Positions 7,358 to 13,852 of a stretch of 19,269 nucleotides of DNA are shown piece by piece (position 1 is the stretch's first letter; every line of letters begins with the position of its first letter). This DNA comes from Anaerobutyricum stercoris (GTDB lineage Bacteria > Bacillota > Clostridia > Lachnospirales > Lachnospiraceae). The position numbers and the translations under genes were made by a program. The stretch covers positions 1 through 19,269 of the forward strand of contig DXBR01000081.1 of NCBI GenBank assembly GCA_019116455.1, written 5' to 3'. The notes beneath the pieces are model-generated. The model had not been told where the DNA came from. It was given only the letters and a program-made list of their open reading frames with translations, and searched no databases.

Positions 7358-7389
7358 ATGACACGCAGTTTTTAATTTTTGCATGTTGT
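7358..7389. promoter_or_regulatory. Inverted repeat, candidate AbiEi operator 2
   Basis: ATGACACGCAG (7358-7368) and TTGCATGTTGT (7379-7389) repeat the element at 7107-7138 with the same 10-bp spacer; 13 bases reading TAAATGACACGCA are shared exactly at the left arm. It lies between the terminator copy and the rightward antitoxin promoter. Confidence 0.5.
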
Positions 7390-7409
7390 ATTTTAAATTA
7401 TAAATTTCG

Positions 7410-7453
7410 TTGACTTTCATACGGTCTTTTTATTATAATATCCGTATGAAAGT
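7410..7453 (+). promoter_or_regulatory. Promoter and operator of the second AbiEi-like gene
   Basis: TTGACT (7410-7415) and TATAAT (7434-7439) are spaced by 18 bp. A perfect 12-bp inverted repeat, ACTTTCATACGG (7413-7424) and CCGTATGAAAGT (7442-7453), brackets the -10 box and start site. This is the expected geometry for autorepression by the antitoxin encoded just downstream. Confidence 0.75.
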
Positions 7454-7476
7454 TGGTGATTTTTTTGAGACAAAAA

Positions 7477-8052
7477 ATGCTTGAAAAAATGCTTGCGGAC
7501 AACAACGGTATTTTAAAAACCGCAGATATTGTTTCCGCCGGCATTTCCAAAGAAACTTTTTATAAATATGTGAAAGATGCGGGACTCGAAAAGGCTGCGC
7601 ATGGAATTTACATTGCGCCCGCTGCGTGGGATGAAATGTATCTGCTGCAGGCTCAGATTCCAAAAGTAGTGTATTCTCATGAAACCGCGCTGTATCTGCA
7701 TGATCTTGCGGAAATGGAGCCGATGCCGCTTACAGTAACTGTGCCTGCGAAGTATAACAGCCCAACGCTCGCGGAAAAAGGCGTAAAGACTATTTACATA
7801 AAAAAAGAATGGTATACGTTGGGAATTTGTCAAATTCCTTCTATGGCGGGACATTTGATTACTGTTTACGATATGGAGCGCACTATTTGTGATATCATCC
7901 GCAAACGGTCTGATATGGATATTTCTACTTTCAATTATGCTTTAACCACATATATGAAGCACAAAGAAAAGAGCCTTGACCGCCTTATGAAGTATGCAAA
8001 AATGTTGCGCCTGGAAAAGAAAATCCGGGAAACAATGGGAGTATTATTCTGA
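7477..8052 (+). CDS. Second AbiEi-family antitoxin, orphaned from its toxin
   Basis: A 191-residue AbiEi-like protein with an N-terminal winged helix-turn-helix (NNGILKTADIVSAGISK, then KAAHGIYIAP) and the family motif YDMERTICD in the second half. The ATG at 7477 follows TTGAGA at a usable distance and starts directly before the DNA-binding domain; the frame is open upstream to TTG 7453, inside the operator, which is less likely. It is related to but clearly diverged from the leftward AbiEi. Its stop overlaps an ATG (TGATG) as in intact AbiE pairs, yet the toxin frame dies after a few codons. It may now act only as a repressor or as an antidote against related toxins (inference). Confidence 0.82.
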   Translation: MLEKMLADNNGILKTADIVSAGISKETFYKYVKDAGLEKAAHGIYIAPAAWDEMYLLQAQIPKVVYSHETALYLHDLAEMEPMPLTVTVPAKYNSPTLAEKGVKTIYIKKEWYTLGICQIPSMAGHLITVYDMERTICDIIRKRSDMDISTFNYALTTYMKHKEKSLDRLMKYAKMLRLEKKIRETMGVLF

Positions 8053-8117
8053 TGATCAAAACATCGAGACAGCTGTATCTCACAATGAATCCCCCTTCTC
8101 CCTTTCCACCGGCATAG
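8052..8117 (+). pseudogene. Remnant of an AbiEii-type toxin start
   Basis: The ATG overlaps the antitoxin stop, as expected for a toxin partner. It reads MIKTSRQL, a beginning I recognise from AbiEii proteins that pair with this antitoxin type, then continues into unrelated residues and stops after 21 codons. From about 8076 the DNA belongs to the feo locus: the end of a minus-strand small gene lies at 8080. The rest of the toxin (normally some 250-300 codons) is missing, so this is a deletion or insertion junction. Confidence 0.55.
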
Positions 8118-8256
8118 CCGCTGCGCCCCGACAGGCGGTGCAGTCGCCGCTGCAGCCGATACATTTTCCGCTTTTGCGGCGTTTTCGCATGTAGCGGAGG
8201 GACAGTGCCAGCCAGATAAGGAGAACGGCTAAAATGATAATATCACCTAATGACAT
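8080..8256 (-). CDS. FeoB-associated Cys-rich membrane protein
   Basis: A 58-residue protein. The ATG at 8256 follows AGGAGG at a good distance. Residues 4-21 form one membrane helix (MSLGDIIILAVLLIWLALSL start), followed by a basic RYMRKRRKSGK segment and the cysteine motif KCIGCSGDCTAC (four Cys). This layout matches the FeoB-associated Cys-rich family (PF12669) found beside feoB in Firmicutes. It is the last gene of the feo operon, 79 nt after feoB. The Cys cluster may bind iron or handle redox at the transporter (inference). Its 3' end nearly touches the broken toxin gene on the other strand. Confidence 0.85.
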   Translation of the reverse strand: MSLGDIIILAVLLIWLALSLRYMRKRRKSGKCIGCSGDCTACRGAAAMPVEREKGDSL

Positions 8257-8335
8257 TTGTTTTCCTCCTGATTGGTGTACATTTTATATGATTGCGTGCC
8301 GGACAGGCAAAGCCGCCCGGCTTGCTTTCGTTACG

Positions 8336-10348
8336 CTAGAACAGAAATCCTCCCACGTGATACACGATGGCTGCCATGACCCAGGCCACTACGCACTGGA
8401 GGATTACGATGCCCACAGTGCGGGTGGTGGAGTTCATCTCCCGGCGGATGGCTGCGATGGCGGCCACGCAAGGGGTGTACAGGAGCGTGAATACCAGGAA
8501 GCTTACCGCAGACAGCGGGGTAAACAGGTTGCTGATGGCACCGGAGACGCCGGCGGCGCTGGTGCCGAGCAGCACGCTTAAAGTCGATACCACGGCTTCT
8601 TTGGCGGTGATGCCGGTGACCAGGGCGGTGGAGATTCTCCAGTCGGAGAAGCCCAGCGGTCCGAAGATCGGCGCCAGCCATTGTCCGATCATGGCCAGAA
8701 GGCTCTGGGCGCTGTCTGTGGCCACGTTGAGGCGAGCGTCAAATGTCTGGAGGAACCAGATGATGATGGTCGCCACGAAGATGATGGTAAATGCTCTCTC
8801 AATGAAGTCGCGGGCTTTTTCCCACATGAGCAGCAGTACGCTCTTGAGTGATGGGAAGCGGTAGTTTGGCAGTTCCATGACAAACGGCATCGGCTTGCCA
8901 CGGAACAATACTTTTTTAAATATGAGTGCCATGATGACGCCGGTGAGCATGCCGCCGAAGTAGAGCAGCGTCATGACCAGAACGCCGTGATCCGGGAAGA
9001 ATGCCGCCGTGAATACGGTGTAAATAGGTATCTTCGCGGAGCAGCTTATGTATGGCACCAGCATGATGGTCATGTTTCTGTCGCGGTCCGAGTAAAGGGT
9101 CCGGCTTGCCATGACGGCAGGCACGGAGCATCCGAATCCGATGAGCATCGGCACAAAGCTTCTGCCGGAGAGGCCGATCTTACGCAGCAGGGTGTCCATG
9201 ACAAAGGCGATTCGCGCCATGTAGCCGGAGTCTTCCAGAATGGACAGGAAGAAAAACAGCACGAGGATGATCGGCAGAAAGCTCAGCACGCTTCCAACGC
9301 CGGCGAATACGCCGTCTACTACAAGACTTTTTACCACCGGGTTTATGCCGTAGACGGTGAGGCCGTAGTCCACCCAGGCGGTCAGCCGTTCGATGCCTTC
9401 GCTCAAAAAGTCGCTTAAAAATGCGCCGATGCCGCCGAAGGTCATCCAGAAAATGAATACCATGATTCCGGCGAAGACCGGCAGCGCCAGGTAGCGGTTG
9501 GTCAGAATGCTGTCGATGCGCTGGCTCCGCAAATATTCCTTGCTGATCTGGCATTTTACCACCGCGGCGTCGCAGAGCTTCTCAATAAATGTATAGCGCA
9601 TTTCCGCCATAGCGGCGTTGCGGTCGAGTCCGCTGTCCCGTTCCATTTCTATGATGCTGTGCTCCGCCATATCCCGTTCGTTGTCTGACAGCTGCAGGCG
9701 CTGGATGATATCCTCATCGCCCTCGATCAATTTTACAGCCGCAAATCTTCCGTTGATTCCGATTCGTTTGGCGTGGTCTTCCACCTGATGATACAGACCG
9801 TGGATACACCGGTGAATCGGCCCCGGCTCGCAGAAATCATACACTTTTGGAATCAGCTTGTCCTGCGCGGCATGGAAGATTTCCTGCACCAGGTCATCCA
9901 CGCCCTCGTTTTTGATGGCGCTGATGGGGATGACCGGGATTCCCAGTTGATCCGCCATTTTTTTGATGTTGATAGAGCCGCCGTTGTTGCGCACCTCGTC
10001 CATCATATTCAGCGCCAGCACCATAGGAATGTGCAGCTCGATCAGCTGCAAAGTGAGGTACAGGTTCCTCTCAATGTTGGTGGCGTCCACAATGTTGATG
10101 ATTCCGTCCGGCTTTTCATTGAGCAGGAAATCTCTCGTGACGATCTCCTCGTTGGTGTAAGGCCGCAGGGAATAAATGCCCGGCAGGTCCACCACCGTTC
10201 CCTCCAAGCCGGATTTTGACTTTATCTGCCCCATTTTCTGATCCACCGTCACACCGGGGAAGTTCCCCACATGCTGGTTGGAGCCTGTAAGCTGATTAAA
10301 CAGCGTTGTTTTTCCGCAATTCTGATTGCCGATCAATGCAAATATCAT
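8336..10348 (-). CDS. feoB: Ferrous iron transport protein FeoB
   Basis: A 670-residue GTP-dependent Fe(II) membrane transporter. The N-terminal G domain has GNQNCGKTT (7-15), switch Thr34 in GNFPGVTV, DLPG (54-57), NMMD (114-117) and SAIK (143-146). A helical domain follows to about residue 270, then the polytopic membrane part starting near PVFAGIMVFIFW with two gate repeats, including the conserved GFGCSVPAV with its Cys and the region around the later GITAKEAVVSTL. Length is normal for Firmicutes. The ATG at 10348 follows GAGAGG; feoA ends 34 nt upstream, so both are in one operon. It supplies ferrous iron under anaerobic conditions. Confidence 0.97.
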   Translation of the reverse strand: MIFALIGNQNCGKTTLFNQLTGSNQHVGNFPGVTVDQKMGQIKSKSGLEGTVVDLPGIYSLRPYTNEEIVTRDFLLNEKPDGIINIVDATNIERNLYLTLQLIELHIPMVLALNMMDEVRNNGGSINIKKMADQLGIPVIPISAIKNEGVDDLVQEIFHAAQDKLIPKVYDFCEPGPIHRCIHGLYHQVEDHAKRIGINGRFAAVKLIEGDEDIIQRLQLSDNERDMAEHSIIEMERDSGLDRNAAMAEMRYTFIEKLCDAAVVKCQISKEYLRSQRIDSILTNRYLALPVFAGIMVFIFWMTFGGIGAFLSDFLSEGIERLTAWVDYGLTVYGINPVVKSLVVDGVFAGVGSVLSFLPIILVLFFFLSILEDSGYMARIAFVMDTLLRKIGLSGRSFVPMLIGFGCSVPAVMASRTLYSDRDRNMTIMLVPYISCSAKIPIYTVFTAAFFPDHGVLVMTLLYFGGMLTGVIMALIFKKVLFRGKPMPFVMELPNYRFPSLKSVLLLMWEKARDFIERAFTIIFVATIIIWFLQTFDARLNVATDSAQSLLAMIGQWLAPIFGPLGFSDWRISTALVTGITAKEAVVSTLSVLLGTSAAGVSGAISNLFTPLSAVSFLVFTLLYTPCVAAIAAIRREMNSTTRTVGIVILQCVVAWVMAAIVYHVGGFLF

Positions 10349-10382
10349 AAGTTCTCATCCTCTCTGTCCCAAGATGTCCCGT

Positions 10383-10628
10383 TTATTCCAATTCAATCAT
10401 GGCCGCGTCTTCCTTGCGGATGGTTATGTCGTAGCCCCGGAGGCGAATCTGAATCGGGTCTCCCATAGGCGCAACCTTCATGACTTTTACTTTTGTTCTT
10501 GGAATCAGTCCCATGTCCAGGAAACGGCAGCGAAGATTGCCTTCGCCACCCACAGTTTTGATCACCGCCTCATGGCCGATGGGAAGATCTGCGAGAGTTC
10601 TCTTTTTGACATTTTTCTTCTCTTCCAT
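10383..10628 (-). CDS. feoA: Ferrous iron transport accessory protein FeoA
   Basis: An 81-residue SH3-like protein of the FeoA family. Typical features are LADLPIGHEAVIKTV near the start, RCRFLDMGLIPRTKVKVM in the middle and GDPIQIRLRGYDITIRKEDA near the end. FeoA is a cytoplasmic partner thought to modulate FeoB. It is the first gene of the feo operon, with AAGGACGG about 8 nt before its ATG and a good promoter upstream. Confidence 0.95.
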   Translation of the reverse strand: MEEKKNVKKRTLADLPIGHEAVIKTVGGEGNLRCRFLDMGLIPRTKVKVMKVAPMGDPIQIRLRGYDITIRKEDAAMIELE

Positions 10629-10701
10629 ATGTATCCGTCCTTTTTCTACTATATATATGCCGCGGAATGCCGCAGATGAAGTTAGTACGTTTTAATCAAC
10701 G

Positions 10702-10732
10702 TTAGTATAGTCTAAATGAGAAAAATAATCAA
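10702..10732 (-). promoter_or_regulatory. feo operon promoter with overlapping dyad
   Basis: On the minus strand TTGATT (10732-10727) and TATACT (10709-10704) are 17 bp apart. A dyad TTAG-6-CTAA (10702-10715, plus strand) covers the -10 box. DtxR-family metal regulators recognise TTAG/CTAA-type dyads, so an iron-responsive repressor site is possible. GTTAGTA also recurs at 10681-10687 and 10701-10707. Confidence 0.6.
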
Positions 10733-10759
10733 TATAAATTTTGCAGTAACTGTTGCAAT

Positions 10760-10836
10760 AAAAAACACCTGCCGCATCTATGCCAGCTTCGGACGGTATA
10801 TCGCCCGGATGCCAAAACATTTTCTGCGTCAGGTGT
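10760..10836 (-). terminator. Terminator downstream of hemB, with long structured loop
   Basis: On the minus strand ACACCTGACGCA (10836-10825) pairs with TGCGGCAGGTGT (10776-10765) with one mismatch and is followed by a T-run (10765-10760). The loop of about 48 nt contains a smaller CGG/CCG hairpin. It ends about 90 bp after the hemB stop and separates hemB from the feo promoter. Confidence 0.7.
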
Positions 10837-10926
10837 CTTAGTTTCATGATTATTCAAATGTATATGCTGTCAGATGCGTCTGCGGCTCCCGCAACGGCCA
10901 CTGCACTGGCATGCGAAGAAATTCTT

Positions 10927-11895
10927 CTAATTATCTTCTTTCAGCCATCTTGCCACATCGAGCGCATGGTAGGTGATGATCATCTGCGCGCCGGCACGTT
11001 TGATGGCAATCATGTTTTCCATGACCAGTTTCTTCTCGTCAACCCATCCCTGCATGGCTGCCGCTTTGACGATGGAATACTCTCCGCTCACATTGTAGGC
11101 AGCCAGAGGCATTCTTGTCTCCATGGATGCGGTCTTTAAAATGTCCAGGTAAGCCAGGGCTGGTTTTACGATGATGATGTCCGCACCCTCGTCGATGTCG
11201 TCCTGAATATCCCGCATGGCTTCTCTCGGATTGTGGAAGTCCATCTGATAAGTCTTTCTGTCGCCGAAACCAGGTGCGGAATGAGCGGCATCACGGAACG
11301 GTCCGTAATAGCCGGACGCCATCTTGGCGCTGTATGCCATGATCGGCGTATTCTGCAGGCCGGCCTCGTCCAACGCCTGCCGGATGGCTGCCACATGTCC
11401 GTCCATCATGTTAGACGGCGCTACCATGTCGGCGCCCGCCTGAGCGCAGGTTACCGCAGTCTTTGCCAGCAGCGGCAGTGTCTCGTCATTTAAAATCTCG
11501 CCGTCTTTGATGACGCCGCAATGTCCGTGGGAGGTGTACTCGCACAGGCAGATATCGGTGATGACCACCAGTTCCGGAAATACTTCCTTTATGTAACGGA
11601 CAGCCTCCTGAATGATGCCGTGCTCGTTGTAGGCTTCTGAACCACACTCGTCCTTATGTGCCGGAATACCGAAAAGAAGCACTCCTTTGATGCCGGCTTC
11701 CCGGATTCTGTCAAGCTCCTCGTCCAGCCGGTCGATGGAATACTGGTAGATGCCCGGCATGGAATCGATCGGGTTCTTTATATTTTCTCCCTCGATGACA
11801 AATAACGGATAAATCAAATCTGAGATGCTCACGGATGTCTCGCTGACCAGTGCTCTCATGTTCTCCGTTGCGCGCAAACGTCTTCTGCGAATCAT
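10927..11895 (-). CDS. hemB: Porphobilinogen synthase (delta-aminolevulinic acid dehydratase)
   Basis: A 322-residue HemB, normal length. It condenses two 5-aminolevulinate molecules to porphobilinogen, the first common step to heme, siroheme and cobalamin. Visible are the metal-site cysteines 116, 118 and 126 in DICLCEYTSHGHC (zinc-dependent type), the substrate lysine 191 in AYSAKMAS and the Schiff-base lysine 244 in IVKPALAYLD. The ATG at 11895 follows AGGAGG. It has its own promoter, so it is not strictly dependent on the upstream cobalamin genes, from which it is separated by the rightward ATPase unit. Confidence 0.97.
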   Translation of the reverse strand: MIRRRRLRATENMRALVSETSVSISDLIYPLFVIEGENIKNPIDSMPGIYQYSIDRLDEELDRIREAGIKGVLLFGIPAHKDECGSEAYNEHGIIQEAVRYIKEVFPELVVITDICLCEYTSHGHCGVIKDGEILNDETLPLLAKTAVTCAQAGADMVAPSNMMDGHVAAIRQALDEAGLQNTPIMAYSAKMASGYYGPFRDAAHSAPGFGDRKTYQMDFHNPREAMRDIQDDIDEGADIIIVKPALAYLDILKTASMETRMPLAAYNVSGEYSIVKAAAMQGWVDEKKLVMENMIAIKRAGAQMIITYHALDVARWLKEDN

Positions 11896-11931
11896 TTTTA
11901 AACTCCTCCTTTTAAACCGCTTTTGTTACCT

Positions 11932-11960
11932 ATTATACACCTGATTCTCAGGAAATCCAA
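11932..11960 (-). promoter_or_regulatory. hemB promoter
   Basis: On the minus strand TTGGAT (11960-11955) and TATAAT (11937-11932) are 17 bp apart. A perfect small dyad CCTGA-3-TCAGG (11940-11952) fills the spacer and could be an operator. Confidence 0.65.
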
Positions 11961-12009
11961 CGGTGTTGCGGGGAAATGTTGTTTTCTACAATTAAAAACA
12001 AGTTTCTCG

Positions 12010-12038
12010 TTGATAAATTTTACAGCAAATGATATACT
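12010..12038 (+). promoter_or_regulatory. Promoter of the ATPase-TOPRIM unit
   Basis: TTGATA (12010-12015) and TATACT (12033-12038) are 17 bp apart, about 55 bp upstream of the ATPase ATG. It is divergent from the hemB promoter within a 197-bp intergenic region. Confidence 0.65.
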
Positions 12039-12092
12039 ATCCCCAAATCAAAAATATCAACACAAAAAACGTTTATAAATTTGGAGGTCACC

Positions 12093-13247
12093 ATGAAACT
12101 TCTACGAATTACGGCGGAAGGATTGCCGCTTTTTAAAGAAAAACTGGATGTATGCTTTTACGCTCAGCAAAGAATTGCGGAAGAACATAAAAACATTCTA
12201 TACCCTTTGTTTTCAAATATTTATCTGAATCCGGCCAATGGATTTATCGGCATCAACGCATCCGGAAAGACATCTGTGCTGAAAGTTATTCTGCTGGCTC
12301 TGGAAATAATCAACAATGAACCGATTAATCACTGTGAAACTAAAGATATACTGGGAGAAGCCAGTAACGCCGTCATAAATACTTATTTCTATTCGGAAAC
12401 AACCAGCGAAATCTGCCGTCTGGAAACCGTTATTGCTTCCAGGAAAGACAAAACCGACGGAATAAGATATCGCATTGTTTCTGAATCTATATGGACAAAA
12501 AAAGCGGAAGAAGTGACTACCCGCAAAGCGATGCTCGATTTTGACAAAAAAAATCCTGTGATGATCAGAAGCAATCGGGAAGATTTTTTATCCGACGATG
12601 TAAGTATCATGATCGCCAGAAATAAACAGACAAAAGAGCAGATGAGAATAGTAAATCTTTTACGTTTCACAAATATAAATGTACTCCCTTTCTCAGAGGA
12701 TATACCAACCGAAATCATTACATTTCTGGATCCGACGATTGAAAGTCTTCACTTTGAAGGAGAAAATCAAAAACAGCTGATCCATCTGAAATTTGCCGGC
12801 AAAGATGAGATTTTACTCAATAATCCGGTGGAACTGAATAATTACCTTTCATCCGGCACAGTGAAGGGAATGATAACCTTTACACTGATGCAGGAAGTAT
12901 TGCAGGAAGGGGGATATATGATCGTCGATGAACTGGAGAATCATTTCAACAAAGAAATTGTCACTACGCTCATGCGCTTTTTCATGGACAGTAAGCTGAA
13001 TAAAAATGGCGGAACACTGATCTTCTCAACCCATTATCCGGAGCTGCTCGATGAATATGACCGCAACGACAGTATATTTATTACCAGAAACCGTAACGGT
13101 ATTACGGCCGAGAATCTTTCCAATATACTAAAAAGAAATGATATTAAGAAAAGTGATGCCTATCAAAGCGGTTTCCTTAATGGAACAACTCCAACATATG
13201 AAGCATATATGCAGCTCAAAAAAAGTATAGCTGCTGCCCTTGTATAG
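12093..13247 (+). CDS. OLD/AAA_15-like ATPase, probable sensor of a two-gene defence system
   Basis: A 384-residue SMC/ABC-type ATPase. The ATG at 12093 is chosen because GGAGG lies 5 nt upstream; an earlier in-frame GTG-like start would overlap that site. Motifs: Walker A GINASGKT (53-60), ABC signature-like LSSGT (252-256), Walker B YMIVDELENHF (275-285) and H-loop STHYPELLD (312-320). The middle lacks a long coiled coil, which fits the compact AAA_15/AAA_21 ATPases of PARIS (AriA), AbiL and Septu-type systems and not SMC or RecF. The following gene starts 10 nt after the stop, so the two form an operon. Composition is AT-richer than flanking hem and cob genes and orientation is opposite, which suggests horizontal gain. 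The specific system is not identified. Confidence 0.8.
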   Translation: MKLLRITAEGLPLFKEKLDVCFYAQQRIAEEHKNILYPLFSNIYLNPANGFIGINASGKTSVLKVILLALEIINNEPINHCETKDILGEASNAVINTYFYSETTSEICRLETVIASRKDKTDGIRYRIVSESIWTKKAEEVTTRKAMLDFDKKNPVMIRSNREDFLSDDVSIMIARNKQTKEQMRIVNLLRFTNINVLPFSEDIPTEIITFLDPTIESLHFEGENQKQLIHLKFAGKDEILLNNPVELNNYLSSGTVKGMITFTLMQEVLQEGGYMIVDELENHFNKEIVTTLMRFFMDSKLNKNGGTLIFSTHYPELLDEYDRNDSIFITRNRNGITAENLSNILKRNDIKKSDAYQSGFLNGTTPTYEAYMQLKKSIAAALV

Positions 13248-13256
13248 GAGGCGCCT

Positions 13257-13784
13257 ATGGAATTGGCCGGATATAAGGCGTGCATCTGCGAAGGTTCCGC
13301 CGAACATGCAATCATAGATATACTGCTGGATCATGAACTTCTGCTTTTTTCCAGAGAGGAAATGCTTGAAGAAGAAGTTATCCGGTGCAGAGACGGTAAA
13401 AAATTTGAAGAAAAATATCTGAGAAAGGGATTTATGGACAAGATTTCCGTAATCCGAGTTCTGGACTCCAGACACGAAAAATTTAAGATCAGCAAGGCCT
13501 ATGCACATAAGGTGGATGTTATTAACATAATCACTGCTCCTGAAATAGAAATGTTGATTATACTCAATGAGAATAAATATAAAGAATTTAAAAAATCAGG
13601 AAAAAAACCAAGTATCTTCTGTAAAGAAAACCTGAAAATGGCAGATGTAAAGACATATGATTTTGTGAAAAAATATTTTCGTAATCCGTTAGTTCTTGTA
13701 TCAGCAATAAAAAAATATCATGCAATATCAAAAATACAAAAGGGTGAATATACTCTTTTAGAGTTGTTGAAGTCTGGTAATTGA
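13257..13784 (+). CDS. Small TOPRIM/RloB-like protein, probable effector partner of the ATPase
   Basis: A 175-residue protein with the start of a TOPRIM-like fold: ACICEGSAEHAIID (8-21), where Glu12-Gly and Glu16 fit the first acidic motif, then VIRVLDSRHE (65-74) at the DxD position (only Asp70 is acidic, the third position is Arg), and APEIEMLIIL (94-103), resembling the P-x-x-E motif after the core in RloB-type proteins. The C-terminal 60 residues are Lys-rich and helical. The ATG follows AGGAGG that overlaps the ATPase stop, so translation is coupled. ATPase plus TOPRIM pairs occur in PARIS (AriA/AriB), AbiL and RloAB, but this protein is shorter than those partners. Function as nuclease or toxin is inferred; family assignment is by eye. 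Confidence 0.6.
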   Translation: MELAGYKACICEGSAEHAIIDILLDHELLLFSREEMLEEEVIRCRDGKKFEEKYLRKGFMDKISVIRVLDSRHEKFKISKAYAHKVDVINIITAPEIEMLIILNENKYKEFKKSGKKPSIFCKENLKMADVKTYDFVKKYFRNPLVLVSAIKKYHAISKIQKGEYTLLELLKSGN

Positions 13785-13801
13785 ATTTGAGAGACATGCG
13801 C

Positions 13802-13834
13802 AGAAGCCGGGCAGCTTACGTCTGCCCGGTTTCT
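13802..13834. terminator. Bidirectional terminator between convergent genes
   Basis: AGAA-g-CCGGGCAG (13802-13814) and CTGCCCGG-t-TTCT (13822-13834) form a 13-bp stem with a 7-nt loop. It lies between the convergent stops of the TOPRIM-like gene (13784) and the acetyltransferase (13853) and can serve both; T-rich sequence follows on the plus strand. Confidence 0.85.
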
Positions 13835-13852
13835 GTCTGTCTTCACCGCCCA

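Larger units (their letters stand above)
7025..7476. other. Regulatory intergenic region between two divergent AbiEi genes
   Basis: This 450-bp AT-rich gap contains the abiEi promoter, two similar inverted repeats (7107-7138 and 7358-7389), a terminator hairpin (7307-7351) and the promoter and operator of the rightward antitoxin gene (7410-7453). The 7140-7300 part is low-complexity and pyrimidine-rich on the plus strand, with an open frame but no ribosome site. I see no gene. Confidence 0.65.

Noticed and set aside
7994..8194. 66-codon plus-strand frame over the antitoxin end and feo junction
   Set aside because: It is out of frame with the antitoxin and antisense to the Cys-rich membrane gene, which has a strong RBS.
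9773..10219. 148-codon plus-strand frame antisense to feoB, and similar frames at 8234, 8367 and 8987
   Set aside because: They mirror feoB codons, lack ribosome sites and show no recognisable motif.
10837..10926. Possible 20-codon frame between hemB stop and terminator
   Set aside because: No ribosome site and no recognisable sequence; more likely 3' UTR.
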